The translations under genes and the position numbers were made by a program. The notes under the pieces were generated by a model that saw only the letters and a list, made by a program, of their open reading frames with translations, ran no database searches and was not told the DNA's origin. Below are positions 23,906 to 37,357 of a stretch of 64,000 nucleotides of DNA, one piece after another. Each line of letters starts with the position of its first letter. Position 1 is the stretch's first letter. This DNA comes from Adiantum capillus-veneris (taxonomy: Eukaryota > Streptophyta > Polypodiopsida > Polypodiales > Pteridaceae): NCBI GenBank assembly GCA_014529385.2, contig CM043970.1, positions 67,912,567 through 67,976,566 on the forward strand, given 5' to 3'.

Positions 23906-26738
23906 TGACTTAAGATTTGGCTTGATGGATGTAAAACTATTATACATTTGGTTCCAATACTTTGCATGCTTGGCACAAGTATGTGGAAGGACATCCTAAA
24001 ATTCAAGGTATACCCAAATTTGGTACCCCCATCCTGACAACATCAAATGGGTTAAAGAAAAGATTTGTACTAGAGAGATGTGTATTACCAACAAAATCCT
24101 TTATATTATTGCCTTCAACTTATTGTGATAGTTCGTACTATGGAAACCACCTAGGCTCATTAAGGTACTCATTTTAAACCAAGAATGGGGCTGATTTTCC
24201 ACTATCATGTTCAGAGTTTCGGACAAAATTATCGAGAAGAATGTTTGTTATTCTTTTCAGTCTCTCCCTCTAGACCTATTTCACAATATCTTTGGGAATC
24301 TTTTGTGTAATAATCCCCACCAAAAAGTAATCATGTATAATAATTTTCATAAAACATAGATGTCCTTTGACTTTTGGGACATGCATTGGGGGCTGATGAA
24401 ATTACCAAACCCCATACTTATCTGACCACCTCACGAAAGCCAAAGTAGAAATACATGAGCATGAGCACATACCATCCACCAACCTCACCTTGCCTGATCG
24501 ATGGTACAACACCCATAAACCCTACTTTTACTACTTGGAGTATGACCCCTAGTTGTCTCATGAACCTCAAGAGACTCACCAAAATGTAAGAACATGACCC
24601 TAGTCACCGCAAGCTACACTTGGAAATAGATATCCATTGCATTCGCGGCAAGAAAAAAACAATTAAATATTTTGAGCCATTTTTATGGTTTCTTTAGTGT
24701 CTTTTAACAATAGAAGAATAATTTTGATTTTTTGTATATCCTCTTAGACCCCAAATGTGTATTGATTTCTTTTTTTTAAAGTTCTATATACCATTTGTTC
24801 AGTCTCCCACCTCCCCTAGACCAATGCCCATCATCGTATTTTATAAAAAATGCCTAGTCTCTCAACCTATCTTAACCAACTTTTACTCTTCCAAAAACAC
24901 AACACAACCATACACATTTAGCTTTGATAACACATATTCACACTTACCGTCTCTAGATTGGCCAATTTACTAATGAATCTATGTATATATATATATATAT
25001 ATATCTAAACAGATCATTGTTGTTACTAACTTCAAATAAACAAGATAATTGGACACTGTTCAATAATAACAGTATAAGTCCTCTTCTTTTATTGATTTTT
25101 CTTTTCAAAAGTTACTTAGCACATGGGTGTGCCACTATACTAATATTTTATAAGATTGTAGCATGAATTCTCTGCTTGTTATACAATTAAATATCCAGAC
25201 TAACCCCTACTTCAAAATACTAAGTTCATTTGACATACTAGCTCTCTTGTACAAGATCATGTCAAAATCTTTGAACGGTCTACATATTTGACTCACAAAA
25301 GAAGGGAAAAAACAGGGATATATAGATTTAAATTATATGGTTTGTTTATTAGTTTTACTACTAATTGTATCTTCAAAAAACATTACGGTATGTAATTTCT
25401 TGGTGAGTTTAATCATAATAATCTCAATAGCGTATTTGATATCATTGTGATACTTTTTTGTGAGTAACTCTCTTTGCAAATATACCTAAGGGTCTACATT
25501 CAAGTAGTTTTTCAACAAGGAATAATACCAACGGACACTTTTAGAAGCTAATAGCTACTCACATGATCTAAGGTTCCTTGGGATAGTGAACAACAATTTG
25601 TAAGTGCTTTGCTACTCAACCATACTCCAATTTTGTGCCAAAGAGGTAGTAAATGTTTTGTATTTTATGCCTTGCCTAGTCCATTGGTCACATACACACA
25701 TAATTGTTGATTTAGGTAGTGTATAGGTTCTCATTTGTGTAGATTTTCTAATTTGGTAAACACCAATTAAGTATTTATATCCATTGATTTAGGCATCACG
25801 AGTGCACATTTGTTCATCTAGGCAGCACATCAACAAATAACAGATTCACTAGTTTAAACAATACTAAATGCAGGTTTTCTAGTTTAGGAAACACAAGTGT
25901 AGATTTTGCAGCATGACTCGTAGGTGTCAATTTGCCAATCTAGGCAACACCAATTCCAAAATCATGCTATACTTGCCCACCACCACTACCCCTAGTATGA
26001 TTTTGTAACATGGGTATATAATGAACGAGATTTAGATTTGGTTTTGCATTCGGTATGTGATCATCTCATATCAACAGTCTTATTGAATTGAACTTAAAAA
26101 TAATCAAAATTGATTATTGAAGGATGATTGAGACCAATCATATCCTCGTCCATCAAGATGTGATATATACTACTTATTCTCATGGTATGGGTCACTAGAA
26201 AACACAAAAACTGGATGATGGAAGGCATAAGCAAGTTGATTTGTTTCAATAGCTAATTTTTTATACATGGTAATCTAGACACATAGTTTTTAAATTTTTT
26301 TTTGACAAGCATGATTTGTAGATAATAATATAGCATCTGAGGACAATTGCTTTTCTAATGGAGAGGTATAAAATGAGAAAATATATTTTTGGTATAGGTG
26401 ACAAGTGGCAAAAGATTGCTATGATGTATGGAATATGCCAAAGGATAGCAATTTTATGGGTATCATAAAATTAAAGAGCTATTTATGAGCTATGGTCATA
26501 AATGTCAAAGCAAAAGATTGCTATGATGTATGGAATATGCCAAAGGATAGAAATTTTATGGGTATCATACAATTAAAGAGCTATTTATGAGGTATTTAAA
26601 GAGATATGGTCATTTCAATGTCAAAGCAGTCAGTTTGTTCTCATTATGAGCATTCAAGAAATATATAAATAAATATGTGTCAGAGGAAAATGCCCACTCT
26701 GACATGGGGGAAAATTGTATCGAGTGGCCAGTGTCCAT

Positions 26739-26779
<41 letters not shown>

Positions 26780-27038
26780 CTCTCCTCAATATGTGCCTTG
26801 TAGAACTTCATTCTAGGAGGTGCACCTACACATGCTCTCATACCCTATCTCACTCTCTATCTCTATAAGGTTTGGATTACGTGTCTATGCAATCTTTTAG
26901 GTATGCAGATATATTGATTTTATCCTTTTCATAATGCTTGTGATGGCTGCTTTTGTTTACTGCAATTGTGCTCTATCCTTTTCAATACCTCTCACTCACA
27001 ACCCTACCCTCACATGCCTATCACAAGCCCCCTTCACC

Positions 27039-27381
27039 TACGCTTATATGCTCCTAGGGAGTTTGTAAACATGTCCATAATTTTCTCATATGTCCTCTCA
27101 TCCATGAGATCAATGTCATCGACAAAGTCTCCGTCTTTAATGAAGTGGTAGTACACCTCAACCTACTTCACCTTACATGGAACATTGAGTTCCATGCCAA
27201 TTGTATGCTGATATGAGTTGTTGCAATAGATGACTGGGAGTCTCTGAACCATTATGCCCAACTCTCCACGTAGCAAGAAAAATCCAATATCAACCTCAAC
27301 AAAGAAAAAGCTAACACTAGGATGATCAAGTCTTGATGATGGATAGTCTACTAATAGATGGTGAAATTTTTTGTTTATCAT
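27039..27381 (-). pseudogene. Copia RNase H remnant (copy 3)
   Basis: Identical in translation to the copy 1 remnant. Confidence 0.75.
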
Positions 27382-28535
27382 TCAAGCTTCAAGGAAAAAC
27401 CAATCATTAGAGGGAAAAATAGTAGTATCCATAATGGCCTACACTATGAAGAAATAACCACTTGTCCTTGAAAGCTTGAGCACATTAGTTGCAACAAACA
27501 TGGTGAAAAAACATGGGTAACATCCTCTCATTTTGTCATTGGTCGCATTTGCTTGGCCTTCAATAGGTGTTAGTGCTAAGGTAACAAGAGCTGGATAAAG
27601 AGCATCAAAAGGGTTGCCACTCATTTTTTAAAGCCAATCAATTGTATTAAATCCCTTTGTATCATTGAAAAATCCTGCAAAGTCCAAAGCTGTTGTAATA
27701 TTATTTATTGCCAATGAGTCTAAAGGGGTTGAGGACCTCCAAGTTTGTTTTCATATGCAGTTTTTAAGCCTTATATTGAGCCCAGATAGCCAGAAATCCA
27801 TTCTTTGAACCTTGGCTAAGGTTTAAAATTAGCCAACGTTTGTATTAAAAACCTCAGTTTTTGAATAAGTAAAGTAAGTGTTTGCTGCAGAAGCTCAACG
27901 TGAGTCTACTGTTTCTTTGAATCTTTGTGTCTCTCTCGTACGGCGTTGCATTGTTATTCCGAGCATACCTACACGTTTGTAGATGAAAAATCTTCCATTT
28001 AATGTAAGTTTCTTGCGATAAAAGTGTGATTTTAGTCATTCTTTCTACAAGCTAATTTTGCTCCCTATGCACCATACACGCACCAGAATTGGTTTTTGAC
28101 CATAGGAATAGGTAGAGCATATTTAGAGGACGCTATAGATTGCTTCAAAGTCCAAAACTGCCTAACCTAAAATAGGTTGTTTATCTTAGGTGCAATTTGG
28201 TCCGAGTGTCAAAAATGACGTTTGAGTACACTGGAGAGTCAAGGATACTCTACTCATGCTAGGCATAAAGTTTTGTTGCATTCAGAAACTTGTAGCTATA
28301 CCTAATTATCAGAATAAGCTTGCAGTAAGAAAAATAGTTTTTGATGTTTTACACACATTTGAGACTGAGATAGGTAGGAACGGCCTAGACTTCGGTTTTT
28401 CGAGAGATTAGCTATTTCTTGTAGCCTCCATGCACTAGTCGAGTCATCTACGTCCCACAAATTGACAATTTTTATGTCTATGGTTCTCGCTTTGCTAGAA
28501 ATGATATGGTGAGGCTTGGCAGCCGACCCACATTT

Positions 28536-28554
28536 TGGTGCCATTGTCGGGGAT
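28536..28554 (+). other. Degenerate tRNA-Asp primer binding site (copy 3)
   Basis: Identical to the site at 15082-15100. Confidence 0.7.
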
Positions 28555-29793
28555 GAGGCAACCTAGACTAGAGAAAAACCCAAATTATTTACTTAAATTT
28601 CCATCACTTCCTCTAGTTTCGGCTAGAGTAACACCTTTTTTTGACTTTATCACAGCTAAGAGGTGCTTGAGAGTAGAGATACCCGGGAAGGACCTCGGGA
28701 GATTTAGTTTAGTAGGATGGATTAGGTAGAGGGTCTAAAACTTGAAACCAGGGTGTGGATAAATCCTAAAACTTGTGGGAAAAGTAATCTGTGAAGAAAA
28801 AATGAAAAACATGTAAATCTAGAAGAGTGGTATCTTAGGCACGCCAAATATAGAAAACTCTCCAGAGGGGGCCGTATTATAACAAAACTTCAACGCATAG
28901 AGTCTAATTAGACCATAAGACAACTCCTGAGAAAGTTTCATCAAATTTGGAGCTGTGTAAGGGTACAAACACCAAGAAAACTGGAAAACCAAGCCATGGG
29001 ATAAAAAACAATGATAAAAACATTGGTGAATTGTCCAAACTTTGTGAAACTCATTGTACAAGCTTGAAATCACATGTACAATCCACTCCAAGTCACATTG
29101 GCCAAGAATGTGTTGAAATAGAGAAGATTTATCTTAGGCGAGCCGAAGACAAATCTTCCACCAAGAAAGCATTTTCACCTTTTGACACCAAGATTGAGTT
29201 TTTTCAGGTTGTGGAAACCCCAATTGTGTGGTAATAGTTGAGATAGACTCTATAGATAGGTGTAGCCATCTTAGGTGCGCCTAAGATAAAACTGAGCAGA
29301 ATTTCATATTTTTTGCACATAAGGTCTATTGGGCATTAGAAAAAGGAATTTTTTTATACTTTGTGATCAAGGATTGACAAAATGTGGAGTCACATGCAAC
29401 TTCAAGTGCTGTTGTGTAGGGAATTGTGACTTTGTGAAGGACAAGAGAGCAAATAGAAAAAGCATTGCGTTTGAAACCAAAGACAACCTTCCAAGTTTGA
29501 AGTATTATTTCAATTAACTTGCATAAATCCATATAGGAATCTAAGATCTGGTAGAGTTTTGGGAAACTCAATTGACTCAGGAGAGAATAGGAGCAGATTG
29601 TCCACAGAAGAGAGTGTAAACCAAGGGAGACCATTAGAAAATTGCGGAAGAAGTGCTAGATACTTACTCCCATTCAAACTATGACATGTCTTCTTTTTTG
29701 ACACAATCAAGAATTAAGACCTCTCTCAAGTTCAAGCACATCTTGATTGTTTTCAAGAATGACAAGTATGAAGCCCAAATTTATTTTGACCCA

Positions 29794-30632
29794 AATGAAG
29801 AGTTAGGATAGACGACCGTACCATTGATTTTGAAGAGGAGGTTAGGGAAAACAAATAGGATGACCTGTGTGTAGACCAAATTGGAGTACATTATTCCAAG
29901 ATACAAGACCCTGATTTAGTGGATAAATGGGTATGAGAGGTTGATACTCTAATACCAGATAAGGTCATAAAGGAGGGACCTCCAATGTTAGAATTAGAAG
30001 GGTATGAGTTAATAGATGATAAACCATTGAAATGCATCCCGACTCATAACCCAAGAATTAGAGTTTATTGCTAGGAAGAAAACAGTATTAAGGATCCCAC
30101 TCATCTCTTTGGGGATAGTTACAACAATAAATTTTCCATGATAACATCAAAGAAGATTGAACAAACCAAGTACCAGGGACATTCAATCCGTGAAGCGATC
30201 ATAGAAACCATACAAGAAATTGATCGGGATGTGGATTCAAATGCTAGATCTTATGACAACATGGCCAACCAACGAGGAAGGGTAGCAAGGAGTAGTCACC
30301 TTAATAGCACCAACAAAGAAAGAAAGATGGAAAACGCCTATAACAAGGGAGAAATGAGTGACACCAAAACAAGAAGAGTCCACACAAGTCACACTTACCA
30401 AACAGCCGGTTTGAGGGATTAATGGGAGAAACACCGGCTTGAAGGGAGAGAGTGGGGGCCAAACACAATCGTATTGTCATACCAACAGATTTCCAAAAGT
30501 GGGTTAAAAAATATAGCGAGATAGGGGACCCATATGATCATTTGGCTAGCTTTCATGTTTTGAGAGTTAAGAGCATAATTGATTTCCATAAACAATTTGA
30601 GGAATTTGGGATGACCTTGGAGGGAAAAACCT
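29794..30632 (+). pseudogene. Truncated Ty3 gag remnant (copy 3)
   Basis: Same breaks and same junction truncation as copy 1. Confidence 0.7.
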
Positions 30633-33467
30633 TGACTTAAGATTTGGCTTGATGGATGTAAAACTATTATACATTTGGTTCCAATACTTTGCATGCTTGG
30701 CACAAGTATGTGGAAGGACATCCTAAAATTCAAGGTATACCCAAATTTGGTACCCCCATCCTGACAACATCAAATGGGTTAAAGAAAAGATTTGTACTAG
30801 AGAGATGTGTATTACCAACAAAATCCTTTATATTATTGCCTTCAACTTATTGTGATAGTTCGTACTATGGAAACCACCTAGGCTCATTAAGGTACTCATT
30901 TTAAACCAAGAATGGGGCTGATTTTCCACTATCATGTTCAGAGTTTCGGACAAAATTATCGAGAAGAATGTTTGTTATTCTTTTCAGTCTCTCCCTCTAG
31001 ACCTATTTCACAATATCTTTGGGAATCTTTTGTGTAATAATCCCCACCAAAAAGTAATCATGTATAATAATTTTCATAAAACATAGATGTCCTTTGACTT
31101 TTGGGACATGCATTGGGGGCTGATGAAATTACCAAACCCCATACTTATCTGACCACCTCACGAAAGCCAAAGTAGAAATACATGAGCATGAGCACATACC
31201 ATCCACCAACCTCACCTTGCCTGATCGATGGTACAACACCCATAAACCCTACTTTTACTACTTGGAGTATGACCCCTAGTTGTCTCATGAACCTCAAGAG
31301 ACTCACCAAAATGTAAGAACATGACCCTAGTCACCGCAAGCTACACTTGGAAATAGATATCCATTGCATTCGCGGCAAGAAAAAAACAATTAAATATTTT
31401 GAGCCATTTTTATGGTTTCTTTAGTGTCTTTTAACAATAGAAGAATAATTTTGATTTTTTGTATATCCTCTTAGACCCCAAATGTGTATTGATTTCTTTT
31501 TTTTAAAGTTCTATATACCATTTGTTCAGTCTCCCACCTCCCCTAGACCAATGCCCATCATCGTATTTTATAAAAAATGCCTAGTCTCTCAACCTATCTT
31601 AACCAACTTTTACTCTTCCAAAAACACAACACAACCATACACATTTAGCTTTGATAACACATATTCACACTTACCGTCTCTAGATTGGCCAATTTACTAA
31701 TGAATCTATGTATATATATATATATATATATATCTAAACAGATCATTGTTGTTACTAACTTCAAATAAACAAGATAATTGGACACTGTTCAATAATAACA
31801 GTATAAGTCCTCTTCTTTTATTGATTTTTCTTTTCAAAAGTTACTTAGCACATGGGTGTGCCACTATACTAATATTTTATAAGATTGTAGCATGAATTCT
31901 CTGCTTGTTATACAATTAAATATCCAGACTAACCCCTACTTCAAAATACTAAGTTCATTTGACATACTAGCTCTCTTGTACAAGATCATGTCAAAATCTT
32001 TGAACGGTCTACATATTTGACTCACAAAAGAAGGGAAAAAACAGGGATATATAGATTTAAATTATATGGTTTGTTTATTAGTTTTACTACTAATTGTATC
32101 TTCAAAAAACATTACGGTATGTAATTTCTTGGTGAGTTTAATCATAATAATCTCAATAGCGTATTTGATATCATTGTGATACTTTTTTGTGAGTAACTCT
32201 CTTTGCAAATATACCTAAGGGTCTACATTCAAGTAGTTTTTCAACAAGGAATAATACCAACGGACACTTTTAGAAGCTAATAGCTACTCACATGATCTAA
32301 GGTTCCTTGGGATAGTGAACAACAATTTGTAAGTGCTTTGCTACTCAACCATACTCCAATTTTGTGCCAAAGAGGTAGTAAATGTTTTGTATTTTATGCC
32401 TTGCCTAGTCCATTGGTCACATACACACATAATTGTTGATTTAGGTAGTGTATAGGTTCTCATTTGTGTAGATTTTCTAATTTGGTAAACACCAATTAAG
32501 TATTTATATCCATTGATTTAGGCATCACGAGTGCACATTTGTTCATCTAGGCAGCACATCAACAAATAACAGATTCACTAGTTTAAACAATACTAAATGC
32601 AGGTTTTCTAGTTTAGGAAACACAAGTGTAGATTTTGCAGCATGACTCGTAGGTGTCAATTTGCCAATCTAGGCAACACCAATTCCAAAATCATGCTATA
32701 CTTGCCCACCACCACTACCCCTAGTATGATTTTGTAACATGGGTATATAATGAACGAGATTTAGATTTGGTTTTGCATTCGGTATGTGATCATCTCATAT
32801 CAACAGTCTTATTGAATTGAACTTAAAAATAATCAAAATTGATTATTGAAGGATGATTGAGACCAATCATATCCTCGTCCATCAAGATGTGATATATACT
32901 ACTTATTCTCATGGTATGGGTCACTAGAAAACACAAAAACTGGATGATGGAAGGCATAAGCAAGTTGATTTGTTTCAATAGCTAATTTTTTATACATGGT
33001 AATCTAGACACATAGTTTTTAAATTTTTTTTTGACAAGCATGATTTGTAGATAATAATATAGCATCTGAGGACAATTGCTTTTCTAATGGAGAGGTATAA
33101 AATGAGAAAATATATTTTTGGTATAGGTGACAAGTGGCAAAAGATTGCTATGATGTATGGAATATGCCAAAGGATAGCAATTTTATGGGTATCATAAAAT
33201 TAAAGAGCTATTTATGAGCTATGGTCATAAATGTCAAAGCAAAAGATTGCTATGATGTATGGAATATGCCAAAGGATAGAAATTTTATGGGTATCATACA
33301 ATTAAAGAGCTATTTATGAGGTATTTAAAGAGATATGGTCATTTCAATGTCAAAGCAGTCAGTTTGTTCTCATTATGAGCATTCAAGAAATATATAAATA
33401 AATATGTGTCAGAGGAAAATGCCCACTCTGACATGGGGGAAAATTGTATCGAGTGGCCACTGTCCAT

Positions 33468-33504
<37 letters not shown>

Positions 33505-33763
33505 CTCTCCTCAATATGTGCCTTGTAGAACTTCATTCTAGGAGGTGCACCTACACATGCTCTCATACCCTATCTCACTCTCTATCTCTATAAGGTTTGG
33601 ATTACGTGTCTATGCAATCTTTTAGGTATGCAGATATATTGATTTTATCCTTTTCATAATGCTTGTGATGGCTGCTTTTGTTTACTGCAATTGTGCTCTA
33701 TCCTTTTCAATACCTCTCACTCACAACCCTACCCTCACATGCCTATCACAAGCCCCCTTCACC

Positions 33764-34106
33764 TACGCTTATATGCTCCTAGGGAGTTTGTAAACATGTC
33801 CATAATTTTCTCATATGTCCTCTCATCCATGAGATCAATGTCATCGACAAAGTCTCCGTCTTTAATGAAGTGGTAGTACACCTCAACCTACTTCACCTTA
33901 CATGGAACATTGAGTTCCATGCCAATTGTATGCTGATATGAGTTGTTGCAATAGATGACTGGGAGTCTCTGAACCATTATGCCCAACTCTCCACGTAGCA
34001 AGAAAAATCCAATATCAACCTCAACAAAGAAAAAGCTAACACTAGGATGATCAAGTCTTGATGATGGATAGTCTACTAATAGATGGTGAAATTTTTTGTT
34101 TATCAT
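33764..34106 (-). pseudogene. Copia RNase H remnant (copy 4)
   Basis: Identical in translation to the copy 1 remnant. Confidence 0.75.
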
Positions 34107-35260
34107 TCAAGCTTCAAGGAAAAACCAATCATTAGAGGGAAAAATAGTAGTATCCATAATGGCCTACACTATGAAGAAATAACCACTTGTCCTTGAAAGC
34201 TTGAGCACATTAGTTGCAACAAACATGGTGAAAAAACATGGGTAACATCCTCTCATTTTGTCATTGGTCGCATTTGCTTGGCCTTCAATAGGTGTTAGTG
34301 CTAAGGTAACAAGAGCTGGATAAAGAGCATCAAAAGGGTTGCCACTCATTTTTTAAAGCCAATCAATTGTATTAAATCCCTTTGTATCATTGAAAAATCC
34401 TGCAAAGTCCAAAGCTGTTGTAATATTATTTATTGCCAATGAGTCTAAAGGGGTTGAGGACCTCCAAGTTTGTTTTCATATGCAGTTTTTAAGCCTTATA
34501 TTGAGCCCAGATAGCCAGAAATCCATTCTTTGAACCTTGGCTAAGGTTTAAAATTAGCCAACGTTTGTATTAAAAACCTCAGTTTTTGAATAAGTAAAGT
34601 AAGTGTTTGCTGCAGAAGCTCAACGTGAGTCTACTGTTTCTTTGAATCTTTGTGTCTCTCTCGTACGGCGTTGCATTGTTATTCCGAGCATACCTACACG
34701 TTTGTAGATGAAAAATCTTCCATTTAATGTAAGTTTCTTGCGATAAAAGTGTGATTTTAGTCATTCTTTCTACAAGCTAATTTTGCTCCCTATGCACCAT
34801 GCACGCACCAGAATTGGTTTTTGACCATAGGAATAGGTAGAGCATATTTAGAGGACGCTATAGATTGCTTCAAAGTCCAAAACTGCCTAACCTAAAATAG
34901 GTTGTTTATCTTAGGTGCAATTTGGTCCGAGTGTCAAAAATGACGTTTGAGTACACTGGAGAGTCAAGGATACTCTACTCATGCTAGGCATAAAGTTTTG
35001 TTGCATTCAGAAACTTGTAGCTATACCTAATTATCAGAATAAGCTTGCAGTAAGAAAAATAGTTATTGATGTTTTACACACATTTGAGACTGAGATAGGT
35101 AGGAACGGCCTAGACTTCGGTTTTTCGAGAGATTAGCTATTTCTTGTAGCCTCCATGCACTAGTCGAGTCATCTACGTCCCACAAATTGACAATTTTTAT
35201 GTCTATGGTTCTCGCTTTGCTAGAAATGATATGGTGAGGCTTGGCAGCTGACCCACATTT

Positions 35261-35279
35261 TGGTGCCATTGTCGGGGAT
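35261..35279 (+). other. Degenerate tRNA-Asp primer binding site (copy 4)
   Basis: Identical to the site at 15082-15100, although a nearby base (T near 35249) differs. Confidence 0.7.
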
Positions 35280-36518
35280 GAGGCAACCTAGACTAGAGAA
35301 AAACCCAAATTATTTACTTAAATTTCCATCACTTCCTCTAGTTTCGGCTAGAGTAACACCTTTTTTTGACTTTATCACAGCTAAGAGGTGCTTGAGAGTA
35401 GAGATACCCGGGAAGGACCTCGGGAGATTTAGTTTAGTAGGATGGATTAGGTAGAGGGTCTAAAACTTGAAACCAGGGTGTGGATAAATCCTAAAACTTG
35501 TGGGAAAAGTAATCTGTGAAGAAAAAATGAAAAACATGTAAATCTAGAAGAGTGGTATCTTAGGCACGTCAAATATAGAAAACTCTCCAGAGGGGGCCGT
35601 ATTATAACAAAACTTCAACTCATAGAGTCTAATTAGACCATAAGACAACTCCTGAGAAAGTTTCATCAAATTTGGAGCTGTGTAAGGGTACAAACACCAA
35701 GAAAACTGGAAAACCAAGCCATGGGATAAAAAACAATGATAAAAACATTGGTGAATTGTCCAAACTTTGTGAAACTCATTGTACAAGCTTGAAATCACAT
35801 GTACAATCCACTCCAAGTCACATTGGCCAAGAATGTGTTGAAATAGAGAAGATTTATCTTAGGCGAGCCGAAGACAAATCTTCCACCAAGAAAGCATTTT
35901 CACCTTTTGACACCAAGATTGAGTTTTTTCAGGTTGTGGAAACCCCAATTGTGTGGTAATAGTTGAGATAGACTCTATAGATAGGTGTAGCCATCTTAGG
36001 TGCGCCTAAGATAAAACTGAGCAGAATTTCATATTTTTTGCACATAAGGTCTATAGGGCATTAGAAAAAGGAATTTTTTTATACTTTGTGATCAAGGATT
36101 GACAAAATGTGGAGTCACATGCAACTTCAAGTGCTGTTGTGTAGGGAATTGTGACTTTGTGAAGGACAAGAGAGCAAATAGAAAAAGCATTGCGTTTGAA
36201 ACCAAAGACAACCTTCCAAGTTTGAAGTATTATTTCAATTAACTTGCATAAATCCATATAGGAATCTAAGATCTGGTAGAGTTTTGGGAAACTCAATTGA
36301 CTCAGGAGAGAATAGGAGCAGATTGTCCACAGAAGAGAGTGTAAACCAAGGGAGACCATTAGAAAATTGCGGAAGAAGTGCTAGATACTTACTCCCATTC
36401 AAACTATGACATGTCTTCTTTTTTGACACAATCAAGAATTAAGACCTCTCTCAAGTTCAAGCACATCTTGATTGTTTTCAAGAATGACAAGTATGAAGCC
36501 CAAATTTATTTTGACCCA

Positions 36519-37357
36519 AATGAAGAGTTAGGATAGACGACCGTACCATTGATTTTGAAGAGGAGGTTAGGGAAAACAAATAGGATGACCTGTGTGTAGA
36601 CCAAATTGGAGTACATTATTCCAAGATACAAGACCCTGATTTAGTGGATAAATGGGTATGAGAGGTTGATACTCTAATACCAGATAAGGTCATAAAGGAG
36701 GGACCTCCAATGTTAGAATTAGAAGGGTATGAGTTAATAGATGATAAACCATTGAAATGCATCCCGACTCATAACCCAAGACTTAGAGTTTATTGCTAGG
36801 AAGAAAACAGTATTAAGGATCCCACTCATCTCTTTGGGGATAGTTACAACAATAAATTTTCCATGATAACATCAAAGAAGATTGAACAAACCAAGTACCA
36901 GGGACATTCAATCCGTGAAGCGATCATAGAAACCATACAAGAAATTGATCGGGATGTGGATTCAAATGCTAGATCTTATGACAACATGGCCAACCAACGA
37001 GGAAGGGTAGCAAGGAGTAGTCACCTTAATAGCACCAACAAAGAAAGAAAGATGGAAAACGCCTATAACAAGGGAGAAATGAGTGACACCAAAACAAGAA
37101 GAGTCCACACAAGTCAGACTTACCAAACAGCCAGTTTGAGGGATTAATGGGAGAAACACCGGCTTGAAGGGAGAGAGTGGGGGCCAAACACAATCGTATT
37201 GTCATACCAACAGATTTCCAAAAGTGGGTTAAAAAATATAGCGAGATAGGGGACCCATATGATCATTTGGCTAGCTTTCATGTTTTGAGAGTTAAGAGCA
37301 TAATTGATTTCCATAAACAATTTGAGGAATTTGGGATGACCTTGGAGGGAAAAACCT
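36519..37357 (+). pseudogene. Truncated Ty3 gag remnant (copy 4)
   Basis: Same truncation as copy 1, with two substitutions (near 37117 and 37133) that change His to Gln and Gly to Ser in the open frame. Confidence 0.7.

Larger units (their letters stand above)
23906..30632 (+). repeat. Tandem unit, copy 3 (6727 bp)
   Basis: Nearly identical to copies 1 and 2. It shares the G near 26730 with copy 2 and has a private A for C near 30057. Confidence 0.97.
30633..37357 (+). repeat. Tandem unit, copy 4 (6725 bp), diverged 3' part
   Basis: Matches copies 1-3 almost perfectly up to about 34800, then carries a string of substitutions: near 34801, 35065, 35249, 35569, 35620, 36055, 37117 and 37133. 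It shares the C near 33460 with copy 1. The TA run near 31711 is longer than in its neighbours. Confidence 0.97.
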